A stretch of 64,000 nucleotides of DNA from Vibrio profundi (GTDB lineage Bacteria; Pseudomonadota; Gammaproteobacteria; Enterobacterales; Vibrionaceae): the NCBI RefSeq assembly GCF_005281835.1, contig NZ_RZIS01000008.1, positions 98,720 to 162,719 on the forward strand. The letters are read 5' to 3'. The notes below the pieces were generated by a model that ran no database searches, had not been told where the DNA came from, and saw only the letters and a list, made by a program, of their open reading frames with translations. A program made the translations under genes and the position numbers. This document shows positions 62,506-64,000 of the stretch, piece after piece. Numbering within the stretch: the stretch's first letter is position 1; every line of letters starts with the position of its first letter.

Positions 62506-62532
62506 AAAGGCCAGCGTAATGCTGGCCTTTTT
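62506..62532 (+). terminator. Terminator after hslO
   Basis: AAAGGCCAGC, GTAAT loop, GCTGGCCTTT followed by TTG: perfect 10-bp stem. In the rest of the 336-base gap before pckA I see the palindrome at 62616 and an AT-rich upstream region. Confidence 0.9.
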
Positions 62533-62615
62533 GTGATCCAAAGCCAGTATTCACGGGGCTTTCACGTAATAAAATCACTGCTTAATTTTAATCAATTAAT
62601 AATCATTTTGATCTA

Positions 62616-62631
62616 GCGCAAAGGTTTGCGC
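62616..62631. promoter_or_regulatory. Palindrome upstream of pckA, possible operator
   Basis: GCGCAAA-GG-TTTGCGC: 7-bp perfect arms around two bases, 175 bases ahead of the pckA start. It looks like a dimeric repressor or activator site (LacI/GalR-like half-sites), but it does not match Cra or CRP consensus well. The regulator is unknown. Confidence 0.5.
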
Positions 62632-62805
62632 ACAGGATAAACTAGCCCTACCAATATGTGACGAGACACTTAAAACCTTATGGTTTTTATGGGTATATTT
62701 TGAGCTATACCCTGCTTCCCAATCTCGTGACAAGAATGGTGAGCTGATAAAAATAATTACAAATTAATACCAAAATCCCTACAAAATATCCTACAAGGAG
62801 CACCT

Positions 62806-64000
62806 ATGACCGTTATGGAACATACAAAGGCTGCACAAATTGATCTTACCAAACACGGGCTAACTGGTGTAACTGAGGTTCTGCGTAACCCAAGTTACGA
62901 GCAGTTATTCGTTGAAGAAACACTACCAGGTCTAGAAGGCTACGAAAAAGGTGTAGTCACTGAACTAGGCTCGGTTGCTGTTGACACTGGTATCTTTACT
63001 GGACGCTCACCAAAAGATAAATACATCGTAAAAGATGACACTACCCGCGATACCATGTGGTGGTCAGATCAAGGCAAAAACGACAACAAACCTATCACGA
63101 CTGAAGTATGGAATGAGCTAAAAGAGCTTGTGACAACGCAGCTATCAGGCAAACGCCTGTTTGTGATTGACGGTTATTGTGGTGCTAACCCAGATACGCG
63201 TCTTAGCGTACGAATCATTACTGAAGTAGCGTGGCAAGCGCACTTCGTTAAGAACATGTTCATTCGTCCAACTGACGAAGAGCTAGCAACGTTCGAACCT
63301 GATTTCGTGGTAATGAACGGTGCTAAAACAACTAACCCTAATTGGGAAAAGCAGGGTCTAAACTCTGAAAACTTCGTTGCTTTCAACCTAACAGAGCGCG
63401 TTCAAATCATCGGTGGTACTTGGTACGGCGGTGAGATGAAGAAAGGCATGTTCGCAATGATGAACTACCTACTTCCTCTGCAAGGTATTGCTTCAATGCA
63501 CTGTAGTGCTAACGTGGGCGAGAAAGGCGATGTAGCGGTATTCTTCGGCCTATCAGGTACAGGTAAAACAACGCTTTCAACCGATCCTAAACGTCAGCTT
63601 ATCGGTGATGACGAGCACGGTTGGGACGACGATGGTATCTTCAACTTTGAAGGCGGTTGCTACGCAAAAACGATTCGCCTGTCTAAAGAAGCGGAACCAG
63701 AAATCTACAACGCGATCCGTCGTGATGCGCTACTAGAAAACGTAACGGTTCGTGGTGATGGTTCTATCGATTTTGATGACGGTTCTAAGACAGAAAACAC
63801 TCGTGTTTCTTACCCAATTCACCACATCGAGAACATCGTTAAGCCAGTATCAAAAGCAGGTCACGCTCAAAAAGTTATCTTCCTAACTGCAGATGCATTC
63901 GGCGTGCTTCCTCCAGTTTCTAAGCTAACGCCAGAGCAAACGAAGTACCACTTCCTATCTGGTTTCACTGCGAAGCTTGCAGGTACGGAGCGTGGCATCA
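62806..64000 (+). CDS. pckA: Phosphoenolpyruvate carboxykinase (ATP), 3' end outside window
   Basis: First step of gluconeogenesis: oxaloacetate + ATP to PEP. About 398 residues are visible, with the start ATG behind AAGGAG. Visible family segments are TGIFTGRSPKDKYIVKD, the P-loop GLSGTGKTTLS near residue 248, and the metal/substrate region LIGDDEHGWDDDGIFNFEGGCYAK. The reading frame is open to the right edge; about 140 residues are missing. Confidence 0.96.
   Translation, partial: MTVMEHTKAAQIDLTKHGLTGVTEVLRNPSYEQLFVEETLPGLEGYEKGVVTELGSVAVDTGIFTGRSPKDKYIVKDDTTRDTMWWSDQGKNDNKPITTEVWNELKELVTTQLSGKRLFVIDGYCGANPDTRLSVRIITEVAWQAHFVKNMFIRPTDEELATFEPDFVVMNGAKTTNPNWEKQGLNSENFVAFNLTERVQIIGGTWYGGEMKKGMFAMMNYLLPLQGIASMHCSANVGEKGDVAVFFGLSGTGKTTLSTDPKRQLIGDDEHGWDDDGIFNFEGGCYAKTIRLSKEAEPEIYNAIRRDALLENVTVRGDGSIDFDDGSKTENTRVSYPIHHIENIVKPVSKAGHAQKVIFLTADAFGVLPPVSKLTPEQTKYHFLSGFTAKLAGTERGI

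Noticed and set aside
62660..62750. CRP site upstream of pckA
   Set aside because: TGTGA half-sites occur (for example TGTGACGAGACACTTA) but the second half is poor; not convincing by eye.
1..64000. CRISPR arrays, insertion sequences, prophage, tRNA or rRNA genes
   Set aside because: No spaced direct repeats, transposase or integrase ORFs, or tRNA-like cloverleaf sequences were seen on either strand.

Overview
The window is chromosomal DNA of a Vibrio species. Gene content and order (coaD / mutM / rpmGB / radC / coaBC / slmA / pyrE / rph, gmk-rpoZ-spoT-recG, ompR-envZ / greB / tex, a complete gspC-N set, hslR-hslO-pckA) and the protein sequences all fit Vibrionaceae. A Harveyi-clade-like species is plausible but cannot be settled by eye.

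Region 1 (1-20 kb) is a cell-surface block. After the end of a UDP-glucose dehydrogenase gene and hldD comes a plus-strand run of LPS genes: a lipid A acyltransferase, an O-antigen ligase/polymerase-type protein, waaF, waaA and a GT52/polysialyltransferase-like protein. Facing it is a seven-gene minus-strand operon (7.7-15.0 kb) for a legionaminic-acid-type nonulosonic acid: dehydratase, aminotransferase, FemAB-like acyltransferase, synthase, hydrolysing epimerase, CBS-nucleotidyltransferase and CMP-sugar synthetase. Then follow kdkA, a GT9, two GT2 proteins, coaD and a GT90. The block lies between hldD and coaD, an interval known in vibrios to carry strain-variable LPS genes. The FemAB-like protein takes the place where the usual hexapeptide N-acetyltransferase is missing, so this operon is the best candidate here for an undescribed chemistry.

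Region 2 (20-38 kb) is housekeeping: mutM, ribosomal proteins L28/L33, radC, coaBC, slmA, a second lipid A acyltransferase, rph-pyrE with its attenuator, yicC, a tiny bicistronic small-ORF unit, a cold-shock gene, psiE, and an NCS2 purine permease controlled by a guanine-type purine riboswitch and two PurR-like operators. Then come gmk, rpoZ, spoT and recG.

Region 3 (38-49 kb) has two unknown lipoproteins, envZ-ompR, greB, a CsrB-family sRNA gene with an upstream VarA/GacA box, tex, an unknown protein, bioH, gntX, nfuA, nudE and cysQ.

Region 4 (49.5-61 kb) is the complete type II secretion operon gspCDEFGHIJKLMN on the minus strand. The window ends with hslR, hslO and the first two thirds of pckA. 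No tRNA, rRNA, insertion sequence, prophage or CRISPR array was seen.
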